Of a DNA stretch of 27,901 bases, positions 1-7,668 are shown piece after piece. The stretch comes from Bacilli bacterium (GTDB lineage: Bacteria; Bacillota_I; Bacilli_A; RFN20; CAG-826). The notes under the pieces are model-generated. The model worked only from the letters and a program-made list of their open reading frames with translations, was not told the DNA's origin and did no database searches. Both the position numbers and the translations under genes were made by a program. The stretch's first letter is position 1. Every line of letters begins with the position of its first letter. The DNA lies in the NCBI GenBank assembly GCA_024413875.1, contig JAKSVY010000018.1:1-27901 (forward strand), written 5' to 3'.

Positions 1-52
1 AAGTTGTCTTAATTGCTAAATAAGACTAATTAAAATTAAAGCAAATATAAAC

Positions 53-75
53 AGCCATCACATGATGGCTTTTTT
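53..75 (+). terminator. Rho-independent terminator of an upstream gene
   Basis: An 8-bp perfect stem (AGCCATCA / TGATGGCT, loop CA) is followed by six T on the plus strand. It probably ends a plus-strand gene lying left of the window. On the minus strand the run after the stem is only moderately T-rich, so it could also serve the RNase gene that ends at 85. Bases 1-52 hold no gene I can recognise. Confidence 0.8.
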
Positions 76-84
76 GTTTGCTAA

Positions 85-1116
85 TTACATAGTAATTAAT
101 GGGGTGTAATTGTTATAAGAATTCTTAAACAAAGGTTTTGACCAACCACGATAGAAGTTTGAATATTCATAACATGTTTGGTAATGATCAGGAGTAAAGA
201 AGATAACTGGATTACCATCATTATAGTGAGAAGTATTTAAATCTTCACCACTTGCCCTTACGCCTTCGAAGTAGACAATTAATCTAAGTGGTCCTCTGTT
301 ATATGAAGTTGAACCAGCATAGTTTATAACATTACCTTCTTCATCGGTCCAAGTATAACCAATATCAAGTTCAAAGTAGTTTCCATCAGTAGACTTAGGA
401 AGAGTTTGATACGGATAATTATCCTTTCCATCAAAACTTGAACCAGAATAATCTAATCCATAAAATCCTGGAGCAATACGAGAATATTCTTCACCATATT
501 CCTCATAGGCAACTCTTTTACTAGCGTTTCTTCCAATAAGATAATTTTCTGGTAATTCTTTAAAGGCAAGAATGTAACTTGCTACATCATCTAAACTTGT
601 ATAGTAAACACCCTTTTTGAGATACCTTACTATATTTCCATTTGAATTATATACGCACGCGTAATTTGATGGCTCAGACGCTCTATTTACATATGTCATT
701 CTTGATGTTGTATATGTTGTAGTAGGCGCAGATCCAGTTGTAGTTGAAGAACTTGTTCCATATACCTCATATAAAGTATTTGGTGAATCGCCTTGTTCAG
801 GTTCGACAAATGGAATATCTAAATCATAGTCAATATTTGGATTATCAGGTTCACTACTTGTATTTGTGTTAGTATCTGTTGATCCAGTATCAATGATAGA
901 TGTACCAGAATCGCTACTTGTTGGATTTTGCGTCGAGATATCTTCAGATGAGGAATTACCCGTCTCGGTGCTAATTTCTGAATTTGGTGAAGAATCAACA
1001 CTTGTACCTGCTGATGAAGATAAAGTTCCGCTTGTAGGACTATAACTTACAACAACATTACAGCTTGATGACACCACCACTACAAATAGTGGGATGATTA
1101 CATTAATTTTTCGCAT
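85..1116 (-). CDS. Barnase-family ribonuclease, predicted lipoprotein
   Basis: A 343-aa secreted protein. It has a charged N-terminus, a hydrophobic segment (4-15), and a weak lipobox with Cys19 (SSSC). A Ser/Thr-rich low-complexity linker runs from about 24 to 140. The C-terminal domain (about 170-318) matches the barnase-type guanyl-specific RNase fold: the segment SLDDVASYILAF..LPENYL, then APG, F-E-L-D-I, N-R-x3-R, and DHYQT. Aligned by eye with barnase, the catalytic residues Glu73, Arg83, Arg87 and His102 fall on Glu249, Arg274, Arg278 and His311. The domain has longer loops than barnase (about 260-272 and 285-303) and a C-terminal tail of about 25 residues. It would cut RNA outside the membrane, for nutrition or against competitors. 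No barstar-like inhibitor is in the window. There is no Shine-Dalgarno before the ATG and a TATAAT lies 6 nt upstream, so the mRNA is probably leaderless. Family assignment is firm; the anchor and role are inferred. Confidence 0.85.
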   Translation of the reverse strand: MRKINVIIPLFVVVVSSSCNVVVSYSPTSGTLSSSAGTSVDSSPNSEISTETGNSSSEDISTQNPTSSDSGTSIIDTGSTDTNTNTSSEPDNPNIDYDLDIPFVEPEQGDSPNTLYEVYGTSSSTTTGSAPTTTYTTSRMTYVNRASEPSNYACVYNSNGNIVRYLKKGVYYTSLDDVASYILAFKELPENYLIGRNASKRVAYEEYGEEYSRIAPGFYGLDYSGSSFDGKDNYPYQTLPKSTDGNYFELDIGYTWTDEEGNVINYAGSTSYNRGPLRLIVYFEGVRASGEDLNTSHYNDGNPVIFFTPDHYQTCYEYSNFYRGWSKPLFKNSYNNYTPLITM

Positions 1117-1122
1117 GAGTAA

Positions 1123-1151
1123 ATTATATAAAAAAATAAAGGAAAAATAAA
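1123..1151 (-). promoter_or_regulatory. Promoter of the RNase gene, placed for leaderless start
   Basis: The minus strand reads TATAAT (1128-1123), then TTACTC, then ATG at 1116. A start site about 7 nt after the -10 box falls on the A of ATG. The -35 region (TTTATT with 17-bp spacing) is weak. The promoter lies directly after the terminator of the nfn operon. Confidence 0.55.
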
Positions 1152-1169
1152 AGGAGGAATAAATCCTCC
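1144..1169 (-). terminator. Terminator of the nfnAB operon
   Basis: The minus strand reads GGAGGA, a 5-nt loop, TCCTCC, then TTTTATTTTT. The hairpin (1153-1169) starts 25 bp after the nfnB stop codon. Confidence 0.8.
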
Positions 1170-1193
1170 CCTTATAAGTTAGTGTGAAATTAA

Positions 1194-2585
1194 TTATTCA
1201 GCCTTAGGCATTAACTTTTCGTCAATAGCTTGAGCAGCCTTCTTACCAGCACCCATAGCTAAGATAACTGTAGCAGCACCTGTAACTGCGTCACCACCAG
1301 CATAAACACCATCACGTGTTGTTAAACCACTTTCATCAACAACAACTAAGCAACCATGTGGGTTTGTATCAAGACCTTTAGTTGTGCTTGAGATTAATGG
1401 GTTAGGTGATGTACCGAGTGACATGATAACCATATCAACATCCATAACGAATTCAGAGCCTTCAACGACTTGTGGTCTTCTACGACCAGAAGCATCTGCT
1501 TCTCCAAGTTCCATACGGACACACTTTAAGCCTGTAACATTACCATTTTCATCTGAAAGAACTTCAGTTGGGTTTGTAAGCATAGCGAACTTAACGCCTT
1601 CTTCTTTAGCGTGGTGAACTTCTTCAACACGAGCTGGAAGTTCTTCTTCGCCACGTCTATAGACGATTGTAGCTTCTGCGCCTAAACGGAGTGCTGTACG
1701 GACAGCGTCCATTGCAACGTTACCACCGCCGACAACAGCAACCTTTTGTCCAACATGAACTGGAGTTGCGTAGTCATCACGGTAACCCTTCATTAAGTTA
1801 ACACGTGTTAAGAATTCGTTAGCAGATAAAACACCATTAGCGTTTTCACCTGGAATACCCATGAACTTAGGTAAACCTGCACCTGAACCTACGAAGATTG
1901 CTTCGTAACCTTCAGCGAATAATTCATCAATTGTAATTGTCTTACCGATAATGCAGTCTGTGATAATCTTAACGCCTAATTTCTTAACGTTTTCAACTTC
2001 GTGAGCAACTACTTTATCCTTTGGAAGACGGAATTCTGGAATACCATAGACAAGAACACCACCAGCTTTGTGTAATGCTTCATAGATTGTGACATCATAG
2101 CCTCTCATTGCTAAGTCACCAGCACATGTAAGTCCTGAAGGACCAGCACCGATAACAGCAACCTTATGGCCATTTGGTTCACCTCTATGAGCAACTGTAA
2201 TATCGTGTTCTGCAGCGTAGTCAGCAACAAATCTTTCGAGTTTACCAATTGAAACTGGATCGCCCATCTTACCGACAACACACTTAGATTCACATTGTTT
2301 TTCTTGTGGACATACACGACCACAAACTGCTGGAAGTGCTGAATATTTAGCAATTTCCTTAGCAGCTGCTTCAATATTTCCAGCCTTAACTTCTTTAATG
2401 AAACCTGGAATATTAATGCCAACTGGACATCCTGTGACACAGAAAGGTCTTGGACATGTTAAGCATCTATTAGCTTCTGCAACAGCTTCTTCTTCGTTGT
2501 AGCCTAAGCAAACTTCTTCGAAGTTAGTAGCACGTACTTTTGGATCTTGTTCACGTACTGGAACTCTTACTTTATTTACAGCCAT
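1194..2585 (-). CDS. nfnB: NfnB / glutamate-synthase small-subunit-like, NADP+-reducing subunit
   Basis: A 463-aa flavoprotein of the GltD/NfnB family. The N-terminal ferredoxin-like part carries two sets of four Cys for [4Fe-4S] clusters (C41, C44, C49, C53 and C88, C92, C98, C102). A dinucleotide motif at 147-152 (GAGPSG) binds FAD, and a second one near 287-290 (GGGN) fits NADPH. Length matches NfnB (about 465 aa). The gene starts 2 bp after nfnA and has a strong site (GGAGGT) before its ATG. NfnAB couples exergonic NADP+ reduction by NADH to reduction by ferredoxin, in the cytoplasm, making NADPH in fermentative anaerobes. Databases often label the family 'NADPH-dependent glutamate synthase', but no GltB large subunit lies nearby, and the nfnA neighbour supports NfnB. 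Confidence 0.9.
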   Translation of the reverse strand: MAVNKVRVPVREQDPKVRATNFEEVCLGYNEEEAVAEANRCLTCPRPFCVTGCPVGINIPGFIKEVKAGNIEAAAKEIAKYSALPAVCGRVCPQEKQCESKCVVGKMGDPVSIGKLERFVADYAAEHDITVAHRGEPNGHKVAVIGAGPSGLTCAGDLAMRGYDVTIYEALHKAGGVLVYGIPEFRLPKDKVVAHEVENVKKLGVKIITDCIIGKTITIDELFAEGYEAIFVGSGAGLPKFMGIPGENANGVLSANEFLTRVNLMKGYRDDYATPVHVGQKVAVVGGGNVAMDAVRTALRLGAEATIVYRRGEEELPARVEEVHHAKEEGVKFAMLTNPTEVLSDENGNVTGLKCVRMELGEADASGRRRPQVVEGSEFVMDVDMVIMSLGTSPNPLISSTTKGLDTNPHGCLVVVDESGLTTRDGVYAGGDAVTGAATVILAMGAGKKAAQAIDEKLMPKAE

Positions 2586-2587
2586 GA

Positions 2588-3469
2588 TTATTTACCTCCA
2601 CAGACGCCACAACCACCGTGTGCTTCATTTTCTTGTTCAGCAAGTTTTGCACGGCCTTCTTCTGTAGCGTAAATTTTTGAACGTCTCATAGCAGCATCAA
2701 AGTCTACTAAGTGACCATCAAATTCTGGACCATCAACACAAGCGAACTTAGTTTGTCCACCAACGTTAAGACGGCAAGCACCACACATACCTGTACCATC
2801 AACCATAATTGGGTTCATAGATACGACTGTTGGAATGTTATATTTCTTTGTAGCCATACAACCAAACTTCATCATGATTACTGGACCAATAATAACAGCG
2901 TGATTATATTCTTTACCTTCAGCAATTAATGCATCGAGTTGTTGACACACGTTTCCTTTGAAACCATATGAACCATCATCAGTTGCAACGTAAACGTTTG
3001 CAGCGACTGCTTTCATCTTGTCTTCCCAGAAAACTAAGTCTTTAGTTCTACCGCCCATGATTACATCAACATCAATACCGCGTGATTTGCAGTATTTGAC
3101 TTGTGGATAAACTGGAGCAATACCAACACCACCTGCAATAAAGACGATTTTCTTTGCTTTTAATTCTTCGTCGCTAAGTTCGACTAAGTCACTAGCGCGT
3201 CCAAGTGGGCCAACACAGCAATAGAGTTCTTCGCCAGCTTCCATCTTAGCGAGTCTCATTGTTGAAGCACCAATAGCTTGGAAAACAATTGTGAGGACTC
3301 CCTTTTCAGGATCTAAGTCAGCAATTGTTAAAGGTATTCTTTCACCTTTTTCATTATCAATAACGATAACGAATTGCCCTGCTTTACCACTCTTTGCGAT
3401 CATTGGAGCGTCAATTTCCATTAAGTAGTTAGCAGCAGCTAAATGTTCCTTCTTTAAGATTTTGTACAT
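2588..3469 (-). CDS. nfnA: NfnA / ferredoxin-NADP+ reductase subunit alpha (PyrK-like)
   Basis: A 293-aa subunit of the PyrK/SudB/NfnA family. The FAD-binding beta-barrel includes ERIPLTIAD (43-51). A nucleotide-binding half follows, with GGVGIAP (113-119). Near the C-terminus a [2Fe-2S] site is formed by C229, C232 and C244; Asp224 is the candidate fourth ligand, as reported for NfnA of other species. An extra Cys-rich tail (GGCGVCGGK) closes the protein. It handles NADH and electron bifurcation as partner of NfnB, encoded 2 bp downstream. The start is fixed by a GGAGGT site 8 nt upstream. A good promoter lies 34 bp upstream of the ATG. The mRNA leader contains a small GAGTT/AACTC inverted repeat just before the ribosome site. 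Confidence 0.9.
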   Translation of the reverse strand: MYKILKKEHLAAANYLMEIDAPMIAKSGKAGQFVIVIDNEKGERIPLTIADLDPEKGVLTIVFQAIGASTMRLAKMEAGEELYCCVGPLGRASDLVELSDEELKAKKIVFIAGGVGIAPVYPQVKYCKSRGIDVDVIMGGRTKDLVFWEDKMKAVAANVYVATDDGSYGFKGNVCQQLDALIAEGKEYNHAVIIGPVIMMKFGCMATKKYNIPTVVSMNPIMVDGTGMCGACRLNVGGQTKFACVDGPEFDGHLVDFDAAMRRSKIYATEEGRAKLAEQENEAHGGCGVCGGK

Positions 3470-3503
3470 TATTGTACCTCCATTGAGTTCAAACTCGTTT
3501 ATA

Positions 3504-3532
3504 TTTATATATAATTTGACTTAATTTTTCAA
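3504..3532 (-). promoter_or_regulatory. nfnAB promoter
   Basis: The minus strand shows TTGAAA (3532-3527), a 17-bp spacer, and TATAAA (3509-3504). The predicted start near 3497 gives a leader of about 28 nt. It is divergent from the dehydrogenase promoter 55 bp away. Confidence 0.65.
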
Positions 3533-3586
3533 TTAGAATTATCAAGAAATGGATAATTTTATCAATACCTTATAAATTTTATTTAT

Positions 3587-3633
3587 TTGCTTATTGTTAT
3601 TAACAATTTACAATAAAGTCGGTATTAAATACC
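3587..3633 (+). promoter_or_regulatory. Dehydrogenase promoter with two palindromic operators
   Basis: The plus strand shows TTGCTT (3587-3592), a 16-bp spacer, and TACAAT (3609-3614). The spacer is almost wholly a 15-bp perfect palindrome, ATTGTTATTAACAAT (3593-3607). A second palindrome, GGTATTAAATACC (3621-3633), begins at the predicted start site and abuts the ribosome site AAGGAGA. With a 1-nt centre it cannot be an RNA hairpin, so protein binding is the likelier use. The regulator is not identified. Confidence 0.55.
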
Positions 3634-3649
3634 AAGGAGAATAACATAA

Positions 3650-4435
3650 ATGTTCAATTACAAAGGTAAAGTCGTTGCTATTACAGGCGCTTCATCTGGC
3701 TTAGGCAAACAAATGGCTGAAGGCTATGCTAAAGTCGGTGCAGATCTCGTTTTATTAGCACGCCGTGTCGAAAGACTCGAAGCTTCTGCAAAAGAATGGG
3801 AAGCAAAGTACGGAGTTAAGGTACTCCCTGTCGCTTGCGACGTCACATCTTCAGAATCTATCAACGCTGCTGTTGCAAAAGTTGAAGAAGTATTCGGTCA
3901 CTGTGAAGTTATCGTCAACGATGCTGGTGGTGAAAAGGGTACAGGTACACCACTTCTTGACTACAACAAATCAGATTGGGAATTCACACTCAACCTCGAC
4001 TTAACATCAGTCTTTGCAGTTACACAAGCTTTCGGTAACTTAATGAAGAGAGCTATGGCTGCAGGCAAGCAAACATACGGACGTGTTATCAACATCGCTT
4101 CTATTTATGGTTTAGTTGGTAATACAGCTATTCCAACAATCGCATACCACTCAACAAAGGGTGCTGTTGTTAACTTCACAAGAGGTGCTGCTGCTGAACT
4201 CGCCCCAACAGGCATCACAGTTAACTGCATTTGCCCAGGTTACTTCTACACAGAATTAACAACTGCTACACTCGATACAGAATACTTCCAAGAATTCGCT
4301 AAGAGAACAGTTCCAATGCAAAGATACGGCCACGAAGGCGAACTCAACGCTGCTGCAATCTTCCTCGGTTCTGAAGAAGCTAGCTACGTTACAGGTCAAA
4401 ACATCGCTGTCGACGGCGGTTACACATGTATCTAA
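3650..4435 (+). CDS. Short-chain dehydrogenase/reductase (gluconate 5-dehydrogenase-like)
   Basis: A 261-aa classical SDR. The Rossmann motif is TGASSGLG (13-20). NDAG replaces the usual NNAG near 90. The catalytic Ser lies in NIASIYG (near 150) and the Tyr/Lys pair in YHSTK (near 166-170). PG..YTEL follows. The overall pattern is closest to gluconate 5-dehydrogenase / 2-deoxy-gluconate dehydrogenase types, so a sugar-acid or ketose substrate is likely but not proven. The ribosome site AAGGAGA lies 9 nt before ATG. Codon use differs clearly from neighbours: many CTC, AAC, ATC, GAC and TTC codons, the pattern expected of a very highly expressed gene (recent transfer is a less likely reading). 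It is monocistronic, with its own promoter, two palindromes and a strong terminator. Confidence 0.85.
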   Translation: MFNYKGKVVAITGASSGLGKQMAEGYAKVGADLVLLARRVERLEASAKEWEAKYGVKVLPVACDVTSSESINAAVAKVEEVFGHCEVIVNDAGGEKGTGTPLLDYNKSDWEFTLNLDLTSVFAVTQAFGNLMKRAMAAGKQTYGRVINIASIYGLVGNTAIPTIAYHSTKGAVVNFTRGAAAELAPTGITVNCICPGYFYTELTTATLDTEYFQEFAKRTVPMQRYGHEGELNAAAIFLGSEEASYVTGQNIAVDGGYTCI

Positions 4436-4460
4436 TTTATTAGATAATTCTAGTAAAAAT

Positions 4461-4490
4461 AAAAAGTTCCAATTTCGGTTGGAACTTTTT
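4461..4490. terminator. Bidirectional terminator
   Basis: A 12-bp perfect stem (AAAAAGTTCCAA / TTGGAACTTTTT, loop TTTCGG) has T runs on both strands. It sits between two convergent genes and should end both. Confidence 0.9.
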
Positions 4491-4498
4491 TATTTACC

Positions 4499-5344
4499 TT
4501 ATGCAGCTTGTTTATTAGATTTTGATTCGTTCACTTTACGCATAATGAATTTAACTAACATATAGATAAGATCCATTACTAATGCAGCGATTGAAAATCC
4601 TATTAAATAGATAATTAAGAATATCGCATAAGGTACTTTTGGATAAATAATCGATAAGATAGGTAATGTAGATGGGAAGTAAGGTGAGATATAGAACATA
4701 TTGAATGTTTCACCATTATTAATAGCAGGCACTGCGTGATACATAATGACATTCATTAAGATAGCGATTAATGACATACCTGCGAAGACAATAATTCCGC
4801 CTACAAAGTATTTAAGATTAATCTTCTTTTGCTCGTGCACCATTAGGAAGACACCAATAACAATTTGAAGTCCATGGTGAACCATTGTTTGGATATTAAT
4901 CATTACCCTTGAGATAAAGACATCGTTCGGATAACAAAACACAGCAACACCAGCAAATAAAACGAATGTCATTGAATATGAAATAAATGCATCTCTAACT
5001 TTTCCTTCCGGTAAGAAGACAATGAATGGAAGAATATATAAAGGTGATGAACAGAACTGGAACGGGAATGAATACCAAGAGAAATCCCAATCTTTAATTC
5101 CGGTTTCTGGATTATACGAGAAACTAAAGTCTAATTGTTTATAGATTTCGAACAAGACACATATAACCCACGCAATTAAGCAGACGATCCTTAGACGTTT
5201 ATCACTACATTTTCTTTGGAATATGGTAAGGTAAAGCGTTAACGCTAGCATAATAACAATAAACATGATGTGGAACCAACTATAATTAGTTGGAGTAGTC
5301 ATTTTCCACTTCATTCCATATATTATTTTTTCTATAAGATTCAT
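4499..5344 (-). CDS. YwaF/TMEM164-like integral membrane protein (TIGR02206 type)
   Basis: A 281-aa protein with about seven hydrophobic membrane segments and a short Lys-rich C-terminal tail. The segment FPFQFCSSPLYILP (about 93-106) and a later VHHGLQ (about 153-158) match the pattern of YwaF-family membrane proteins, related to eukaryotic TMEM164 acyltransferases. The bacterial function is unknown; a lipid-related reaction in the membrane is an inference from that relationship. The ribosome site is AAAGGAG, 6-7 nt before ATG. The 11-bp sequence ACAAATGCTTG upstream is also found in the promoter of the AbiEi-like gene next door. Confidence 0.75.
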   Translation of the reverse strand: MNLIEKIIYGMKWKMTTPTNYSWFHIMFIVIMLALTLYLTIFQRKCSDKRLRIVCLIAWVICVLFEIYKQLDFSFSYNPETGIKDWDFSWYSFPFQFCSSPLYILPFIVFLPEGKVRDAFISYSMTFVLFAGVAVFCYPNDVFISRVMINIQTMVHHGLQIVIGVFLMVHEQKKINLKYFVGGIIVFAGMSLIAILMNVIMYHAVPAINNGETFNMFYISPYFPSTLPILSIIYPKVPYAIFLIIYLIGFSIAALVMDLIYMLVKFIMRKVNESKSNKQAA

Positions 5345-5365
5345 AACGAACTCCTTTATTTAAGT

Positions 5366-5382
5366 AACAAGCATTTGTTCAA
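5366..5382 (-). promoter_or_regulatory. Candidate operator shared with the AbiEi promoter
   Basis: The minus strand contains TTGAACAAATGCTTGTT. It holds an AACAA/TTGTT inverted repeat around GCAT, and the 11-mer ACAAATGCTTG identical to one in the adjacent antitoxin promoter. TTGAAC (5382-5377) may be a -35 box, but no good -10 follows at the right distance. Confidence 0.35.
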
Positions 5383-5389
5383 CTTTGTT

Positions 5390-5420
5390 GGAAAATAAAA
5401 GGCAAATCATAAAATCTGCC
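5390..5420 (-). terminator. Terminator of the AbiEi-like gene
   Basis: The minus strand reads GGCAGAT, a 6-nt loop, ATTTGCC (one G-U pair), then TTTTATTTTCC. It lies about 50 bp after the stop codon. Confidence 0.7.
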
Positions 5421-5471
5421 TTCTTAATTTACTTTTATGCTTATTTAGTAGTTACTTATAGCAAATTTGTA

Positions 5472-6062
5472 TTATAGCAATACTTCTAAGAATGTATTTA
5501 CTTTAGATTCCACTCCAAACATTTTCGCAAATGTTCTAAGTGATTTAAGGTTTGCATCATTATTTCTTAGGTATTGGGCGAATGCATCACGAACAACGTG
5601 TCTTGATACTTCACTATCTCTCATTACTTCACAAAGTGTTCTTTCAATGCAGTATGTTCTAACAACATTACCACGTGGTGTCTTAACACTAATTGTGCCA
5701 ACATCATAATTTGATACAGCTTGGTTCATACAAACAATTCCACGGGCTTTGAGTTTGGTTGTGTTATATGTTTGTGGGAACGCCATATAAAGTTTATTTG
5801 GATCTGAATCAAGATAACCTAAAAGATACAAACTAGAAAGGGAATTATAGATACCTTTATGGCATCTATTTTGTTCATCAAAGTATTTATCTTCCATCGT
5901 TGAAGGTAAAGCATAGACTCCACGAGCCATTTTGATGAGTTTTCCTTGTTCTACGAGGTATTTCAAAACCATCCTGGAGATTCCAAGAGTTGTAACATCA
6001 GCACTCGTTACGAGGCCGTTTTTGTTCTTAGCGATTTCTATTACCTTTTCTGTATCTAGCAT
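5472..6062 (-). CDS. AbiEi-type antitoxin-like DNA-binding protein, without partner toxin
   Basis: A 196-aa protein. The N-terminal winged helix-turn-helix (about 1-55) has the AbiEi pattern: G-L-V-T-S-A-D, then GISRMVLKYLVEQGKL, then ARGVY. The remainder resembles the C-terminal antitoxin half of AbiEi proteins. In type IV systems AbiEi represses its own operon and counters AbiEii, a nucleotidyltransferase-like toxin encoded just downstream. Here the next minus-strand gene is a YwaF-like membrane protein and no nucleotidyltransferase is in the window, so the gene is an orphan. A consensus promoter carrying an inverted repeat lies directly upstream. The ribosome site is weak (GAAAG, 9 nt before ATG). 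Family is fairly sure; role as a plain transcription regulator is inferred. Confidence 0.75.
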   Translation of the reverse strand: MLDTEKVIEIAKNKNGLVTSADVTTLGISRMVLKYLVEQGKLIKMARGVYALPSTMEDKYFDEQNRCHKGIYNSLSSLYLLGYLDSDPNKLYMAFPQTYNTTKLKARGIVCMNQAVSNYDVGTISVKTPRGNVVRTYCIERTLCEVMRDSEVSRHVVRDAFAQYLRNNDANLKSLRTFAKMFGVESKVNTFLEVLL

Positions 6063-6077
6063 GTTTATTTACTTTCG

Positions 6078-6113
6078 TGCTTGTATAATACATTAATCAA
6101 GCATTTGTGTCAA
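6078..6113 (-). promoter_or_regulatory. AbiEi-like gene promoter with inverted repeat
   Basis: The minus strand has TTGACA (6113-6108), a 17-bp spacer, and TATTAT (6090-6085), one of the best sigma-A promoters here. An inverted repeat TGCTTG (6078-6083) / CAAGCA (6098-6103) spans the -10 box and spacer. This suits the autorepression known for AbiEi regulators. Confidence 0.7.
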
Positions 6114-6123
6114 TTTAGTTTTT

Positions 6124-6153
6124 GCTATAAAAGTGAGGCGTTAAAACCTCACT
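6124..6153 (-). terminator. Terminator of the zinc-ribbon operon
   Basis: A 7-bp stem AGTGAGG / CCTCACT (6132-6153) is followed on the minus strand by TTTATAGC. It lies about 25 bp after the stop at 6177. Confidence 0.65.
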
Positions 6154-6176
6154 CATTTTAATTATAAATTAAAGTA

Positions 6177-6554
6177 TTATTCTAATGGTGTGTGGCAAAC
6201 TTGACATTCAGTAGCGTCACTTGTGTTTGTGATACCACATTTTGGACAAACTTTACCATTAACTGTACCTTTAGAAAGGTTATCTTCTGCAACACTACCC
6301 TTTGTAGCTTTGATTGAGAAACCAACCCAAGTTGCATAGAATCCCCAGATTGTTGCAGCACATCCTGCAATAGCAAGAAGTGCACCAATGATTGTTAATA
6401 CAAGTCCTGGAGCAATACTTGATTTAATTAAATTCATAACGCCAAAGATGACCATAACGACACCGCCTGCAAATGCAGCTAAGCCACATACTAATGCAGC
6501 AATGCCTAAGCCTCTAAGAGCGCCTCTTTGTTTTTCAATTCTGTTTCTAGCCAT
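6177..6554 (-). CDS. Small membrane protein with C-terminal zinc ribbon
   Basis: A 125-aa protein. Basic N-terminus, two hydrophobic membrane segments (about 15-42 and 48-75) rich in Gly and Ala, then a cytoplasmic tail with a zinc ribbon (CPKC..CQVC, about 103-120). I do not recognise a named family. It is the last gene of a three-gene unit: its GGAGGT ribosome site overlaps the stop region of the YdjG-like gene, 14 bp upstream. All three products carry zinc ribbons and two are membrane-anchored, so they may form one membrane-associated complex (inference). Confidence 0.7.
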   Translation of the reverse strand: MARNRIEKQRGALRGLGIAALVCGLAAFAGGVVMVIFGVMNLIKSSIAPGLVLTIIGALLAIAGCAATIWGFYATWVGFSIKATKGSVAEDNLSKGTVNGKVCPKCGITNTSDATECQVCHTPLE

Positions 6555-6568
6555 TTTGTTAACCTCCG

Positions 6569-7663
6569 TTAATCTTTTGTTATATAGAACATAACAAGAC
6601 AGAATGCGATGAATAAGACAACAGCAAGAATAATAAGGAATACCTTGAGGTAACTCTTAGGATATCCTGTACCGATCTTACCAGTTTGACCATTCATGAA
6701 TGTAATATATTTTTTCTTCTTATAGATGAATTCAAAACAATATACTGGAACTAAACGATATGCGAACTTTTCTTCACTGAATAAAGTATTCATTGAGAAT
6801 GATTTAACGCTGTCGTAATGATATCTAGACTTATATTCGCTTAAAATACTTGCCTTGATTTGCGCAGACATTTCTGTTTTTGCAACGCCATAACATTTAT
6901 CGACCGAATCTTCATAATGTTCAGTTGAGAAACCACGAATAAAGTCAGGATTAAAGACATTTTCAGACTTTAAATCATAAGGAAGTAAAGCCTTCATATC
7001 TTTATTTTGCATTTTTGAACTTGATTCAATAGTTACGTTAGTAAAGTTAAGTAATTTATTACCCGCGATATTGATATATTCATATGTTGTGTGGGTATTA
7101 CCTTTACTATCTGTATGCTTATGTTCTTTAACAAGAACACCAATATACTTTGAAGCTGTGTTTGCGTCGAATGCAAAGGAAGGAACATAAATACCTCTAA
7201 TTTTATTTTTAGGTAATTTTTTCTTAAATGCATGTGGAATTAAGAAAATTTTCTTAACACCTTTAGCAAACGATTCAGCCGCTGCATCTTGATCAAAAGC
7301 AAATGGAATAACTGTGTCTGGTTGAATTCCTGGCATTGCATCTTTATCAATGACATAGTCAGATGCACAATAAGGACATTGCTCTGTGACGTTTAAACCT
7401 TGAATGATGATTGAAGCACCACAAGTTTTACATCTACATACCTTAGATTCCTTAACCCATTCATCGTGGCCAGTCTTATCTTCATCAACAGCCTCTAAAG
7501 GTTTTTTGTTATGTGAAATTACGACAGGAATATCAAATTCACTATCGCAGTTAGCACAATGAAGCTTTTGAGACTTTGGTGAAAAGACGAGGTTACCACC
7601 ACAGTTCTTACATTGTGAATTAGTTCCACTTGATTGAATTGCGTTTTCTAATTCTTCAGACAT
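6569..7663 (-). CDS. YdjG-like zinc-ribbon membrane protein
   Basis: A 364-aa protein. Two zinc ribbons sit at the N-terminus (CKNC/CANC near 18-39, CKTC/CPYC near 78-97). A long soluble domain follows, and one C-terminal membrane helix (about 338-360) ends in a short tail. This matches the TFIIB-type zinc-ribbon proteins related to B. subtilis YdjG, encoded with the SPFH protein YdjI and PspA (YdjF) and linked to the membrane-stress response. The start lies 5 bp after the stop of the YdjI-like gene, with only a weak ribosome site (AAGAAA), which suggests translational coupling. No PspA gene is present in the window. Confidence 0.75.
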   Translation of the reverse strand: MSEELENAIQSSGTNSQCKNCGGNLVFSPKSQKLHCANCDSEFDIPVVISHNKKPLEAVDEDKTGHDEWVKESKVCRCKTCGASIIIQGLNVTEQCPYCASDYVIDKDAMPGIQPDTVIPFAFDQDAAAESFAKGVKKIFLIPHAFKKKLPKNKIRGIYVPSFAFDANTASKYIGVLVKEHKHTDSKGNTHTTYEYINIAGNKLLNFTNVTIESSSKMQNKDMKALLPYDLKSENVFNPDFIRGFSTEHYEDSVDKCYGVAKTEMSAQIKASILSEYKSRYHYDSVKSFSMNTLFSEEKFAYRLVPVYCFEFIYKKKKYITFMNGQTGKIGTGYPKSYLKVFLIILAVVLFIAFCLVMFYITKD

Positions 7664-7668
7664 TTTTC

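Noticed and set aside
5467..5709. Plus-strand 80-codon frame opposite the AbiEi-like gene
   Set aside because: It is a shadow of a clear gene on the other strand, with no ribosome site and no recognisable protein features.
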